A stretch of 64,000 nt of DNA from Intestinimonas timonensis (lineage in GTDB: Bacteria > Bacillota > Clostridia > Oscillospirales > Oscillospiraceae). The number at the start of each line of letters is the position of its first letter. The stretch's first letter is position 1. The stretch spans positions 710,698-774,697 of the forward strand of contig NZ_LR130817.1 in NCBI RefSeq assembly GCF_900626145.1. The letters run 5' to 3'. A model generated the notes under the pieces. That model did not search any database. It saw nothing but the letters and a program-made list of their open reading frames with translations, and was not told the DNA's origin. Positions 8,943 through 17,181 of the stretch are shown here, one piece after another. The translations under genes were made by a program, and so were the position numbers.

Positions 8943-9037
8943 AGGATGCGAACCGGATGGGAGCCATGTGAGCCACCGGCCCCAAAAAGGGGGCATATAA
9001 CTGGCCCGCATGCTCTCCCAACTGCGCTACAGGCCCA
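8943..9037 (-). pseudogene. Decayed tRNA-like sequence
   Basis: On the minus strand the 5' half (9003-9037) reads like a normal tRNA acceptor and D arm (GGGCCTGTAGCGCAGTTGGG). After that the anticodon and variable parts are unrecognisable, and only a T-loop-like GGTTCGCATCC is left near 8943. The acceptor ends no longer pair. It is probably a tRNA broken by insertion or deletion. Confidence 0.5.
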
Positions 9038-9191
9038 GATGTAATTTTTTTGACGAAAAAGGTAATGCCGACAAACGCATTAAAGAAAATGAATCATAGG
9101 CAGAACGCCTCAAGATACTGACTCAACGGACAATATTATAGCATAATTCTAAGTTTTGTAAAGCCTTTTTTTGAAAAGCAGAAATACGGGA

Positions 9192-9220
9192 TTGATAAAT
9201 CGAGGAAAGTGTAGTACAAT
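9192..9220 (+). promoter_or_regulatory. Sigma-A promoter of the SRP RNA
   Basis: A -35 box TTGATA (9192-9197) and a -10 box TACAAT (9215-9220) are spaced by exactly 17 bases. Transcription would start near 9227, right at the beginning of the SRP RNA. Confidence 0.8.
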
Positions 9221-9226
9221 ACCCTA

Positions 9227-9520
9227 TACCGGCTTTGCCGGACCCGGTCGTGGTCCGGCGCGGAGCAAGGCCGCACTAGTTGGGGAGATAGCGGTGCCCT
9301 GTACCTGCAACCCGCTACAGCAGGGATGAATCCCGGTCCCCGGAGCTGCGATGTGTCGTCTGCCCCAGGTAAGCGGCGATGATAGATTGGTCCTGCGCAA
9401 CGGAAACCCGTGAACCATGTCAGGCGGGGAACCGAGCAGCATTAAGCGGATCCTTCCGTGTGCCGCAGGGTTGCCGTTCTTGAGTTGGCTACCTGGGTTA
9501 CGGACATAGCGTAGTATTCA
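9227..9520 (+). ncRNA. ffs: Signal recognition particle RNA, large (Bacillus-type)
   Basis: The sequence contains the Alu-domain signature CTAGTTGGGGAGATAGCGG followed by CCCTGTA and CCTGCAA, and the S-domain signature CCATGTCAGG...GAGCAGCATTAAG, then GCCGCAGGGTTGCC. These are the landmarks of the roughly 270-base SRP RNA of Gram-positive bacteria, which joins Ffh to target signal-peptide proteins to the membrane. The 5' end is set from the promoter. The 3' end, near 9510-9525, is approximate. It is directly upstream of dnaX. Confidence 0.92.
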
Positions 9521-9563
9521 AAGACCGGTGTGCGGTCTTGTTCTGCGTCGGAAGAAGTCGGAT

Positions 9564-9610
9564 AAGAGAGGGAGGGGCACGGCGCAACCGCGTCCCTCTC
9601 TTGCTGTTTT
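9564..9610 (+). terminator. Terminator between SRP RNA and dnaX
   Basis: AAGAGAGGGA (9564-9573) pairs with TCCCTCTCTT (9593-9602) around a 19-base loop, followed by GCTGTTTT. It ends the SRP RNA transcript, perhaps with read-through into dnaX, whose ribosome site follows immediately. Confidence 0.65.
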
Positions 9611-9624
9611 GGGAGGGATGGACG

Positions 9625-11352
9625 TTGTATCAGGCACTCTACCGGAAGTGGCGGCCCCGCACCTTTGACGATGTGGTGGGCCAGACACATATCACAGAAA
9701 CGCTGAAGCGGCAGGTGGCTACCGGCCGCCTCTCCCATGCGTACCTATTCACCGGCACTCGGGGCACCGGCAAGACGACCTGCGCCAAAATTCTGGCCAG
9801 GGCCGTCAACTGTGAGCACCCCGTGGACGGAAACCCCTGCAACCAGTGCGATGCCTGCCGGGGGATCGAAAACGGCTCTATCCTGGATGTGCTTGAGCTG
9901 GACGCTGCCTCCAACAACGGTGTGGACCAGGTCCGTGCCCTCCGGGACGAGGCCGTCTATACTCCTGCCGCCGTCCGCAAGCGGGTCTACATCGTGGACG
10001 AGGTCCACATGCTCTCTACCGCTGCCTTCAACGCGCTATTGAAGATTTTGGAGGAGCCTCCTGAGCACCTCATGTTTATTCTGGCAACTACCGAGCTCCA
10101 CAAGGTTCCTGCCACCATTAAATCCCGCTGCCAGCAGTTCTCCTTCCAGCGCATCCTGCCCGGCGATATCGCCGCCCGTCTCCACTATGTGGCGGGGCAG
10201 GAAGGGATCCAGCTCACCACAGAAGGGGCATCGTTGCTGGCCCGGCTGGCCGACGGGGGACTGCGGGATGCTCTGTCCTTGTTGGACCAGTGTGCCGGCA
10301 CCGACGGGCCGGTGGACGAGGGGCGCATCCTGGATGCCCTGGGCCTGGCGGGCAATCTGGAGTCGGCAAAGCTCATGGGTATGGTGGCCAAGCGGGATAC
10401 GCAAGGAGCCCTGGAGGATCTGGCCCGGCTGTACAGCGGCGGTAAAGATGTCTCTACGGTACTGGGAGAGCTGTCCGCCCTGACCAGGGACTTGCTCATC
10501 CGAAAGACAGCTCCACGGTCGGGAAGCGCGCTCCTCAGCGGAAACTGGGATGAGACTACCATGCGGGGGCTTTCTGAACACTTTACCGCCCCCCGGCTGG
10601 TTTGGATACTGACAGTACTCCAGGGGGTTCTGGCCGACCTGCCCCGGAGCAGCAACCGGCGTACGGATGCCGAACTTTGCCTGATGCGGCTGTGCGACGA
10701 ACGTCTGGACGAGAGCGTCCAGGCCCTCTCTGCCCGGCTGGACCGAGTGGAGCAGCAGCTCTCGGCCGGTGTGCCTATGATGCAAGTGCAAAGTGTTTCC
10801 ACATTACAGAAAACCGAGTCTGAGCATTTAGAAAAATCGTTGGACACCATCTGCATGCAAGTAGAAACACCTGCCGGAGAAAAGGCTGCTGCGCAAGTCT
10901 CGAAGACGCCGGCTGAGGTGGAAGAGACCCCGACCGCACCGGTGAAAACGGAGCCCCCAAGTGCCTCGATTCAGCAGCAGACGACAGCGGTTCCAGCGGC
11001 GGCTGGAACAACTGACGATGGGAGTTTCTGGCGGGCACTGGCCCCGGCGTTACGGGACAAAGTGCCCCGGAACGCCTGGTCTTTCCTGGGAAATAGCAGT
11101 ATGGTCCAGGGCCATCTGGAACCCGGGGTCCTCACACTGTGGGTGGACGACGAGCTGGTGAAGGGTGTAGTGAGCCGTCCGGCGGTGCTGGAGGCAATCC
11201 GGGTTCTGGCCCAAGCCAAACTGGGCGAGGCGGTGCGGGTACAGGCCAGGGTAGGGAAGTCCTCTGCCGGGGCGTCTGTGTCCACCCATGACAATCTGGA
11301 CGATCTGCTGGCCATGGGCCGGCGGTTTAATAACATTACCATCAAGGAGTGA
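9625..11352 (+). CDS. dnaX: DNA polymerase III subunits gamma and tau
   Basis: This is the clamp-loader ATPase of the replication machinery. I chose the TTG at 9625 because GGGAGG lies 8 bases upstream and the protein then begins MYQALYRKWRPRTFDD, the usual DnaX start. The next-upstream ATG frame has no ribosome site and overlaps the terminator. The 575-residue product has Walker A GTRGTGKT (residues 44-51), the zinc-module cysteines C63, C72, C75 and C78, Walker B with IVDEVHML, and the SRC sensor in KSRCQQF. Domain III follows and then a Pro/Glu/Thr-rich linker before the C-terminal tau-like domain. It is followed after 6 bases by ybaB, a common pairing. Confidence 0.97.
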   Translation: MYQALYRKWRPRTFDDVVGQTHITETLKRQVATGRLSHAYLFTGTRGTGKTTCAKILARAVNCEHPVDGNPCNQCDACRGIENGSILDVLELDAASNNGVDQVRALRDEAVYTPAAVRKRVYIVDEVHMLSTAAFNALLKILEEPPEHLMFILATTELHKVPATIKSRCQQFSFQRILPGDIAARLHYVAGQEGIQLTTEGASLLARLADGGLRDALSLLDQCAGTDGPVDEGRILDALGLAGNLESAKLMGMVAKRDTQGALEDLARLYSGGKDVSTVLGELSALTRDLLIRKTAPRSGSALLSGNWDETTMRGLSEHFTAPRLVWILTVLQGVLADLPRSSNRRTDAELCLMRLCDERLDESVQALSARLDRVEQQLSAGVPMMQVQSVSTLQKTESEHLEKSLDTICMQVETPAGEKAAAQVSKTPAEVEETPTAPVKTEPPSASIQQQTTAVPAAAGTTDDGSFWRALAPALRDKVPRNAWSFLGNSSMVQGHLEPGVLTLWVDDELVKGVVSRPAVLEAIRVLAQAKLGEAVRVQARVGKSSAGASVSTHDNLDDLLAMGRRFNNITIKE

Positions 11353-11358
11353 CGAACA

Positions 11359-11706
11359 ATGGCAAAGGGATTTGGCAGCCGCGGCATGGGCGGCATGGGC
11401 GGCGGCATCAACATGAATATGATCAAGCAGGCCCAGAAGATGCAGCAGGACATGCAGAGAATGCAGGCTGAGCTGGAGAACAAGGAGTATACTGCCCAGG
11501 CCGGCGGCGGGGTGGTCTCTGCTACGGTGAGCGGCAAGCATGAGCTTAAGGCCATCGCCATCGACCCCGAGGCTGTGGACCCTGACGACGTGGAAATGCT
11601 CCAGGATCTCATCGTGGCAGCAGTGAACGAGGCCATGCGCGCTGCCTCCTCTGATGCGGCCTCCGCTATGGGCCAGATCACCGGAGGTCTCAACCTGCCG
11701 TTCTAA
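11359..11706 (+). CDS. YbaB/EbfC family nucleoid-associated protein
   Basis: This is a 115-residue small DNA-binding protein of the YbaB/EbfC family, which forms dimers that bind duplex DNA and usually sits between dnaX and recR. The N-terminal MGGMGGGIN glycine/methionine stretch is followed by an amphipathic helix (MNMIKQAQKMQQDMQRMQAEL), a beta sheet and the conserved DPDDVEMLQDLIVAAVNEA segment. Start ATG lies 6 bases after dnaX, so the two are co-transcribed. Unusually, recR does not follow. Confidence 0.95.
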   Translation: MAKGFGSRGMGGMGGGINMNMIKQAQKMQQDMQRMQAELENKEYTAQAGGGVVSATVSGKHELKAIAIDPEAVDPDDVEMLQDLIVAAVNEAMRAASSDAASAMGQITGGLNLPF

Positions 11707-11719
11707 GGAGGGCCGCACC

Positions 11720-12280
11720 ATGAAACTCCCCGGCGTGGGGATGCGCACCGTCAAAACGGCAGTGGCTGTTATGCTCTCATACCTGGTCTTTGTGCCCTTT
11801 GGGCTCCTTTATCGCACGGAACTGGGCGGTATCCTGGGACAGATCGGCCCTATGTACGCCTGTATCGCCTGTGTGGTGTGCATGCAGAGCTCGTTGGGGC
11901 AGACCATGCAGCAGGGGATATCCCGATTCATCGGGGTGGCTGTGGGCGGTGCTCTGGGCGTGCTGGCCTTGTCCTTAGGGGAAATTGCCAGGCAGCCTCT
12001 CGTTAAGACCGTCATTTTGGGACTGGTCTGTGTGGCCGGGATTTGGGTGTGCCTGCTCATTCAGCGGCCCACCGCCTGTGGTATGGCCTGCATTGTGCCC
12101 TGTGTCATTCTGATCAACGATATGACAGGTGTGGAGCGCTATTATTACGCTGCCGCGCGGATCATTGAGACGGTGGTTGGGGTGGCCATTGCCTTTGGGG
12201 TCAACGCTGTGCTCCCAGATCACCGGCTGGAGCAGAAACAGGCGGATGATGGCTCAGACACAAACAAAAAGGGAACATAA
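11720..12280 (+). CDS. Aromatic acid exporter family / FUSC-like membrane protein
   Basis: This is a 186-residue membrane protein starting at the ATG at 11720, with GGAG 10 bases upstream. It begins with a short basic amphipathic segment (GMRTVKTAVAVML) followed by about five hydrophobic helices, and its RYYYAAARIIETVVGVAIAF segment matches the N-terminal membrane domain of ArAE_1/FUSC-type proteins. Longer members add a cytoplasmic domain that is absent here. Members are presumed to export aromatic or other organic acids; the substrate is unknown. It probably shares the dnaX-ybaB transcript and ends at a strong terminator. Confidence 0.8.
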   Translation: MKLPGVGMRTVKTAVAVMLSYLVFVPFGLLYRTELGGILGQIGPMYACIACVVCMQSSLGQTMQQGISRFIGVAVGGALGVLALSLGEIARQPLVKTVILGLVCVAGIWVCLLIQRPTACGMACIVPCVILINDMTGVERYYYAAARIIETVVGVAIAFGVNAVLPDHRLEQKQADDGSDTNKKGT

Positions 12281-12281
12281 C

Positions 12282-12317
12282 AAAAAGCTCCGGATCTCAA
12301 TGATCCGGAGCTTTTTT
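12282..12317. terminator. Bidirectional terminator
   Basis: AAAAAGCTCCGGATC (12282-12296) pairs with GATCCGGAGCTTTTTT (12302-12317) around a 5-base loop. It serves the convergent genes ending at 12280 (plus) and 12330 (minus). Confidence 0.92.
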
Positions 12318-12329
12318 CTGTACTTTTTT

Positions 12330-13004
12330 TCAGGCTGCTTCTTGAGGCGCCCGGAACATAGCCAGGAAAATGATGACCAGCATGCCGCAGCAGAGGAGAA
12401 TGGCCTGTTCGGCCAGCACGCCGGTGGCCCAGACGCCCAAGGCGCCGCCCAGCAGGAAGCAAAGGATGATGCCGTAGTACTGGAAACTGCGCTTCAGGGC
12501 AGTGGTGTCTCGGCCACGGAGACCGTGGTAAAGCAGTTCAGTGCCGCTGCGCAGGTTACCGGTGCACATGGTGGTGGCCAGTGCGTTGCCACGGATTTTA
12601 CGAAAAGCCTCCACCTGCATGGCACAGACGAAGGAGACAGCGGCGTTGACGGCGCTGTCCCACGGCCCCTGAGGAAGAAAGGCTGTGACCAGAAGAATGA
12701 GGGCCTCCAATGCTACCACCGCCTGCCGCCAGTGGAGTGAGCGGGAGACACGGAAATGGTCCCGGATCAGTTCAGCCACCACGATACCCAGAGCGAAGGA
12801 CAGGATGGGGGGCAGATAGCGGGGGAGGGCGGTCAGGTCGCCCTGGGCCAGCCGTATGGCCAGCAGCACCAGGTTGCCGGTCTGAGCGTTGGAAAAGACG
12901 CCCCCCCGGGTAAAGTAGGTATAGGCGTCCAGAAAGCCGCCGCCTACGGTGAGCAGGGCACCCAGGGAGTAGGCTTCAGACATTTGGATGGAGCGTTCTG
13001 TCAT
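12330..13004 (-). CDS. DUF1275 (YoaK-type) membrane protein
   Basis: This 224-residue integral membrane protein of the DUF1275/YoaK family has about six helices. The family signatures are GGFLDAYTYFTRGGVFSNAQ near the start and NALATTMCTGNL in the second half. Its function is not established. Start is the ATG at 13004, which overlaps the stop of the upstream uracil-DNA glycosylase gene in an ATGA arrangement, so the two are translationally coupled. GGGAGG precedes it by about 10 bases. The pairing with a DNA repair gene may be fortuitous. Confidence 0.9.
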   Translation of the reverse strand: MTERSIQMSEAYSLGALLTVGGGFLDAYTYFTRGGVFSNAQTGNLVLLAIRLAQGDLTALPRYLPPILSFALGIVVAELIRDHFRVSRSLHWRQAVVALEALILLVTAFLPQGPWDSAVNAAVSFVCAMQVEAFRKIRGNALATTMCTGNLRSGTELLYHGLRGRDTTALKRSFQYYGIILCFLLGGALGVWATGVLAEQAILLCCGMLVIIFLAMFRAPQEAA

Positions 13005-13612
13005 GACGGGGTCCTCCCGGCGTTCCGGCCCAGGGGGACCACGCCCGCGTAGGTCTCGGGACAGACCTCCCAAATCTTGGCCTGCAGCTTTTTCAGATCT
13101 TCAAAAGCTTCGGGCCGTTTCCGCGGGTCCCGGAGAAGGGCGGAAGGGTGGTACATGGCCATCATGTGGACCCCGGCCTTCTCGAACCACTGACCATGCT
13201 CCCGGGTGATCTTAAAATCCTCCCGGATCAGCCGTATGGCGGCGATGCGGCCCAGACAGACGATGATCTTGGGCCGGATCAGGGCCACCTGGTTGCGGAG
13301 GTAGCCGATGCAGGCCTCGATCTCGGTATTGAGGGGGTCGCGGTTTTGTGGGGGACGGCACTTGACCATGTTGCCGATGAAATAGCGGGAGCGGTCCAGG
13401 TCGATGATGGAGAGCATCTCGTCCAGAAATTGTCCGGCCCGGCCCACAAAGGGACGGCCGGTGAGATCTTCCTGCTCGCCGGGGCCCTCGCCGATGAACA
13501 TGAGGTCGGCGGTGCGGAGCCCCTCGCCAAAGACCACGTGGTGTCTTGTTTCGCACAGAGAACAGTTCCGGCAGCCGCTGCAGGCGGCCTCCAGATCGGT
13601 CCAGTTGAGCAT
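13001..13612 (-). CDS. Family 4 uracil-DNA glycosylase
   Basis: This 203-residue enzyme removes uracil from DNA to start base-excision repair. Family-4 features are the iron-sulphur cysteines (C14/C17/C20 region, C85 in MVKCRPP, C101 in EACIGYL), the active-site motif GEGPGEQED (41-49), and MYHPSALLRD near the end carrying the catalytic-loop His. Length is typical for the family. It is first in a two-gene minus-strand unit, with the DUF1275 gene overlapping its stop by four bases. Confidence 0.95.
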   Translation of the reverse strand: MLNWTDLEAACSGCRNCSLCETRHHVVFGEGLRTADLMFIGEGPGEQEDLTGRPFVGRAGQFLDEMLSIIDLDRSRYFIGNMVKCRPPQNRDPLNTEIEACIGYLRNQVALIRPKIIVCLGRIAAIRLIREDFKITREHGQWFEKAGVHMMAMYHPSALLRDPRKRPEAFEDLKKLQAKIWEVCPETYAGVVPLGRNAGRTPS

Positions 13613-13710
13613 CGTTCAAACGCCTCTTTTCTTGGTGGGGAATAGAACGCATAAGCAGTATAGCATAAAATCACGTAGACAAAAACCTGTTTCCACAGAA
13701 AAATTAGGAG

Positions 13711-13739
13711 TTGACATTTTGCGGAAAAGCGCATATACT
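13711..13739 (+). promoter_or_regulatory. Promoter of T-box/aspS-gatCAB operon
   Basis: A perfect -35 TTGACA (13711-13716) and a -10 TATACT (13734-13739) are spaced by 17 bases. Transcription would begin near 13746, at the start of the T-box leader. Confidence 0.9.
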
Positions 13740-13745
13740 ACGTCC

Positions 13746-14008
13746 AACAAAGGCGATGAACGAGACCGCCCCCTGTGAGGGCCGCCAGAGAATCCGGGTC
13801 ACCGACTGAGAGCCCGGTCCGGCAGGATGGGGAGGCGCAACACTCCGCGAGCCGGGGATTCGAGCCTGCTGTGGGCAGGGGAGGGTTCCACGTGTTCCCG
13901 CGTTAAGGGAGACAAGGGGCCGTTTCAAGGGTGAAGCGGCAAACTTTGGGTGGTACCGCGGATTTTTTCGTCCCGAAGCTGTTGTAAACAGCTCCGGGGC
14001 GTTTTTTT
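13746..14008 (+). promoter_or_regulatory. T-box riboswitch leader with terminator
   Basis: The leader contains the T-box core GGGTGGTACCGCG (13948-13960), whose TGG-containing bulge pairs with the CCA end of uncharged tRNA, and a preceding Stem I region with GACTGAGAGCCCGG. A strong terminator follows (stem from CGTCCCG at 13969 to CGGGGCG, then seven T). Uncharged tRNA would favour the antiterminator and switch on the operon. A candidate specifier codon in the Stem I 3' side is AAC (13839-13841), asparagine; this call was made by eye and is less sure than the T-box itself. Confidence 0.92.
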
Positions 14009-14060
14009 ATTTTTTTGACGGTAAAACACCCCTAAAAACAGCTGAAAGGACGTGAACGGT

Positions 14061-15383
14061 ATGGAATTCATCACTGGAACCAAAAGAAACGGGGGACTGG
14101 CGTATAACGGCCTCCTGGAGGGTGGACGGCGAAACCAGACCGTTCAGGTCTCTGGCATGGTCCACGTGAAGCAGTCTGTGGGCGGCGGACTCACCTTCCT
14201 GAAGCTGCGGCTGCGGGACGGCCTGCTCCAATGTGTGTGCGGCGGCCTGGACCTCTCAGAGGTCCCGGAGGAGGCTGCCGTCACGGTGACGGGTACTCTA
14301 CGTGAAGAGCCCCGGGCTCCTGGCGGCGTGGAGCTGGCGGCGGAGTCGGTGGAGGTCCTCTCCCGGCCGGCGGAGCCCATGCCGGTGCCGGTGGCTAAAG
14401 CCAAGCTCAATATCAACCTGGACACCGAGCTGGGCCTGCGGCCGGTGCTGCTGCGGCACCTGCGGGAGCGCAGTGTCTTCCGTGTCCAGGCCGCTTTGAG
14501 CCGGGCCTTTCGGGAGTATCTCCAGAGAGAGGGTTTTACCGAGGTCCACACCCCCAAGATCGTCCACGCCGGGGCGGAGGGCGGCTCCAACATCTTCCGC
14601 CTGGACTACTTCGGCCGCAAGGCCTTCCTGGCCCAGTCCCCCCAGTTCTACAAGCAGACCATGGTGGGGGTTTTTGAGCGGGTCTATGAGGTGGCCCCCG
14701 TTTTCCGGGCGGAGAAGCACTCCACCGCCCGCCACCTCAACGAGTACACCTCCATGGACTTCGAGATGGGCTTCATCCAATCCTTCGCCGACGTGATGGA
14801 GGTGGAGACCGGTTTCCTCCGGTACGCCGTGGATCTGTTGAAGCGAGAGTACGCCGACGACATCACACGGCTGAAGCTGACTGTGCCCGAGGTGGACCAG
14901 ATTCCCGCCGTCCGCTTCGATGAGGCAAAGCGCCTGGCGGCGGAGAAGTACGGCTACAAGATCCGGGACCCCTACGACCTGGAGCCCGAGGAGGAGCACG
15001 CCATCGGTCGCTACGCCCGGGAGGAGTGGGGCAGCGACTTTGTCTTTGTCACCCACTACCCCGGCAAGAAGAGGCCCTTCTACGCCATGGACGATCCCGA
15101 CGATTCCCGATACACCCTCTCCTTCGACCTCCTCTTCCGGGGACTGGAGGTCACCACCGGCGGCCAGCGCATCCACGACTACGGCCAGCAGGTGGCCAAG
15201 ATGGAGCGCCTGGGCATGGACCCGGCGGAGTTCGAGAGCTATCTCATGATCCACAAGCACGGCATGCCGCCCCACGGCGGCCTGGGCATCGGCCTGGAGC
15301 GGCTGACCATGCAGCTGTGCGGCCTGGACAACGTGCGCTACGCCAGCCTGTTCCCCCGGAACCTGAGCCGGCTCGAACCGTAA
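14061..15383 (+). CDS. aspS: Aspartyl-tRNA synthetase, archaeal-type (likely non-discriminating)
   Basis: This 440-residue class II synthetase lacks the GAD insertion of the long bacterial AspRS, so it belongs to the compact archaeal-type group (AspRS2). The N-terminal OB-fold binds the anticodon. Motif 2 is FRAEKHSTARHLNEY and motif 3 is GLGIGLERLTM. Because gatC, gatA and gatB follow directly, it most likely charges both tRNA-Asp and tRNA-Asn with aspartate, the latter then being amidated. The ATG at 14061 is chosen over the GTG at 14052 because GAAAGGA is 10 bases away from the ATG but only one from the GTG. Confidence 0.93.
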   Translation: MEFITGTKRNGGLAYNGLLEGGRRNQTVQVSGMVHVKQSVGGGLTFLKLRLRDGLLQCVCGGLDLSEVPEEAAVTVTGTLREEPRAPGGVELAAESVEVLSRPAEPMPVPVAKAKLNINLDTELGLRPVLLRHLRERSVFRVQAALSRAFREYLQREGFTEVHTPKIVHAGAEGGSNIFRLDYFGRKAFLAQSPQFYKQTMVGVFERVYEVAPVFRAEKHSTARHLNEYTSMDFEMGFIQSFADVMEVETGFLRYAVDLLKREYADDITRLKLTVPEVDQIPAVRFDEAKRLAAEKYGYKIRDPYDLEPEEEHAIGRYAREEWGSDFVFVTHYPGKKRPFYAMDDPDDSRYTLSFDLLFRGLEVTTGGQRIHDYGQQVAKMERLGMDPAEFESYLMIHKHGMPPHGGLGIGLERLTMQLCGLDNVRYASLFPRNLSRLEP

Positions 15384-15399
15384 GGATGGAGGTTTTACA

Positions 15400-15687
15400 A
15401 TGAAAATTACAGAAGAGATGGTGGATTATGTCTCCCTCCTGGCCCGGCTGAAGCTGCCCCGGGAGGAGAAGAAGCGCATGACCGGCGAGCTGGAGCAGAT
15501 TCTGGCCTATATGGACGTGCTGGACGGCCTGGACACCAGCGGCGTGGAGCCCATGAGCCACGTCTTCCCCCTGAAGAACGTGCTGCGGAGCGACGAGGTA
15601 GTGCCCTCCGGGGACCGGGCGGCGCTGCTCTCCAACGCCCCGGTGCCCGACGAAGAGGCCTTCCTGGTGCCCAAGACGGTGGAGTAA
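15400..15687 (+). CDS. gatC: Asp-tRNA(Asn)/Glu-tRNA(Gln) amidotransferase subunit C
   Basis: This 95-residue GatC holds the GatA-GatB complex together. The typical segments are YVSLLARLKL near the N-terminus, ILAYMDVLDGLDTSGVEPMSHVFPL and the C-terminal FLVPKTVE. It lies 16 bases after aspS with GGAGG upstream, and 12 bases before gatA. Confidence 0.96.
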   Translation: MKITEEMVDYVSLLARLKLPREEKKRMTGELEQILAYMDVLDGLDTSGVEPMSHVFPLKNVLRSDEVVPSGDRAALLSNAPVPDEEAFLVPKTVE

Positions 15688-15699
15688 GGAGGAGCGGAC

Positions 15700-17181
15700 A
15701 TGGAACTTTGGGAATATACCGCCCTGGAGCTGGGCGGACTCATTCAGAAGGGAGAGGTCTCTCCCACCCAGGCCGCCCGGGCCGCCCTGGATCGGATGGC
15801 GGCGGAGCAGGACCGGAACAACGCCTTCGTCACCTGCCTGGACGGAGAGGAAGTCCTGGCCCAGGCCGCCGAGGTGGAAAAACGCCTGGCGGCGGGTGAG
15901 CAGCTTTCCCCCTTGGCCGGTGTGCCCATGGCCCTGAAGGACAACATCTGCACCAAGGGGGTGCGCACCACCTGCGCCTCCAAAATCCTGGGGGACTTCA
16001 CCTCTCCCTATGACGCCACCGCTGCGGAGAAGCTCAAGGCAGCCGGCGGGGTGCTGCTGGGCAAGCTGAACATGGACGAGTTTGCCATGGGCTCCACCTC
16101 GGAGACATCTTATTACGGCGCCACCCGGAACCCCTGGGACCTGGACCGCGCCCCCGGCGGCTCCTCCGGCGGAGCCGCCGCCGCCGTGGCGGCGGGGGAG
16201 TGCTGGTACGCCATCGGCTCCGACACCGGCGGCTCCATCCGCCAGCCCGCCTCCTACTGCGGCATTACCGGATTGAAGCCCACCTACGGCTCCGTGAGCC
16301 GCTACGGCCTCATCGCCTACGCCTCCTCCCTGGACCAGCTGGGCCCTCTGGCCAGGTCCGCCGATGACTGTGCCGCCGTGCTGGAGCTGATGGCCGGCAA
16401 GGACCGCCGGGATGGCACCAGCCTGGATACCGATTGGAGCGGCCTGACCCAAAGCCTCACCGGGGACCTGCGGGGCCTGCGGGTGGGCCTGCCCAACCAC
16501 TGCTTCGGTGAGGGACTGGATCAGGAGGTCCGAGCCGCCGTCCTGGCTGCCGCCGACGTGCTCAAGGCCCGTGGGGCCGCCGTGGAGGAGTTCTCCTTCC
16601 CCATGATGAAGTATGTGGTGCCCACCTACTATATCATCGCCGCCGCCGAGGCCAGCTCCAACTTGTCCCGGTTCGACGGCGTCAAATACGGCTGGCGGGC
16701 GGAGGGCTACGAGGACCTCACCGACCTCTACGAGAAGACCCGCACCCAGGGCTTCGGCGCCGAGGTCAAACGCCGCATCCTGCTGGGCACCTTCGTCCTC
16801 TCCGCTGGTTACTACGACGCCTACTATAAGAAGGCTCTCCAGGTGAAGGCCCTCATCAAGAAGGCCTACGACGAGGCCTTTGAGAAGTACGACCTCCTCC
16901 TCACCCCGGTGGCTCCCACCACCGCCCCCAAGCTGGGGGAGAGTCTGGGCGACCCCTTGAAGATGTACCTCTCCGACATCTACACTGTGCCCCTGAACCT
17001 GGCCGGTCTGCCGGGGCTGTCCATGCCCTGCGGCTTTGACGGCCAGGGGCTGCCCATCGGGGCCCAGCTCATCGGCCCCGCCCTGGGGGAGGCCAAGGTG
17101 CTGAACGCGGCGCATGCCTTCCAGCTGGACACCGATTATCACAGACAAAGCCCCGCCAGAAAGGAGGCGCAGGCCAAATGA
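15700..17181 (+). CDS. gatA: Asp-tRNA(Asn)/Glu-tRNA(Gln) amidotransferase subunit A
   Basis: This 493-residue amidase subunit releases ammonia from glutamine for tRNA-dependent amidation. The Ser-cis-Ser-Lys catalytic set is visible as the Lys of MALKDNIC, the Ser of GGSSGGAAAAV and the Ser of DTGGSIRQPA. The length is normal for GatA. It starts 12 bases after gatC with AAGGAGG upstream, and its stop overlaps the gatB start as ATGA. Confidence 0.97.
   Translation: MELWEYTALELGGLIQKGEVSPTQAARAALDRMAAEQDRNNAFVTCLDGEEVLAQAAEVEKRLAAGEQLSPLAGVPMALKDNICTKGVRTTCASKILGDFTSPYDATAAEKLKAAGGVLLGKLNMDEFAMGSTSETSYYGATRNPWDLDRAPGGSSGGAAAAVAAGECWYAIGSDTGGSIRQPASYCGITGLKPTYGSVSRYGLIAYASSLDQLGPLARSADDCAAVLELMAGKDRRDGTSLDTDWSGLTQSLTGDLRGLRVGLPNHCFGEGLDQEVRAAVLAAADVLKARGAAVEEFSFPMMKYVVPTYYIIAAAEASSNLSRFDGVKYGWRAEGYEDLTDLYEKTRTQGFGAEVKRRILLGTFVLSAGYYDAYYKKALQVKALIKKAYDEAFEKYDLLLTPVAPTTAPKLGESLGDPLKMYLSDIYTVPLNLAGLPGLSMPCGFDGQGLPIGAQLIGPALGEAKVLNAAHAFQLDTDYHRQSPARKEAQAK

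Noticed and set aside
15244..17148. 634-codon open frame on the minus strand opposite gatC and gatA
   Set aside because: It is antisense to well-identified genes, Gly/His/Val-rich without motifs, and is a by-product of G+C-rich third positions.
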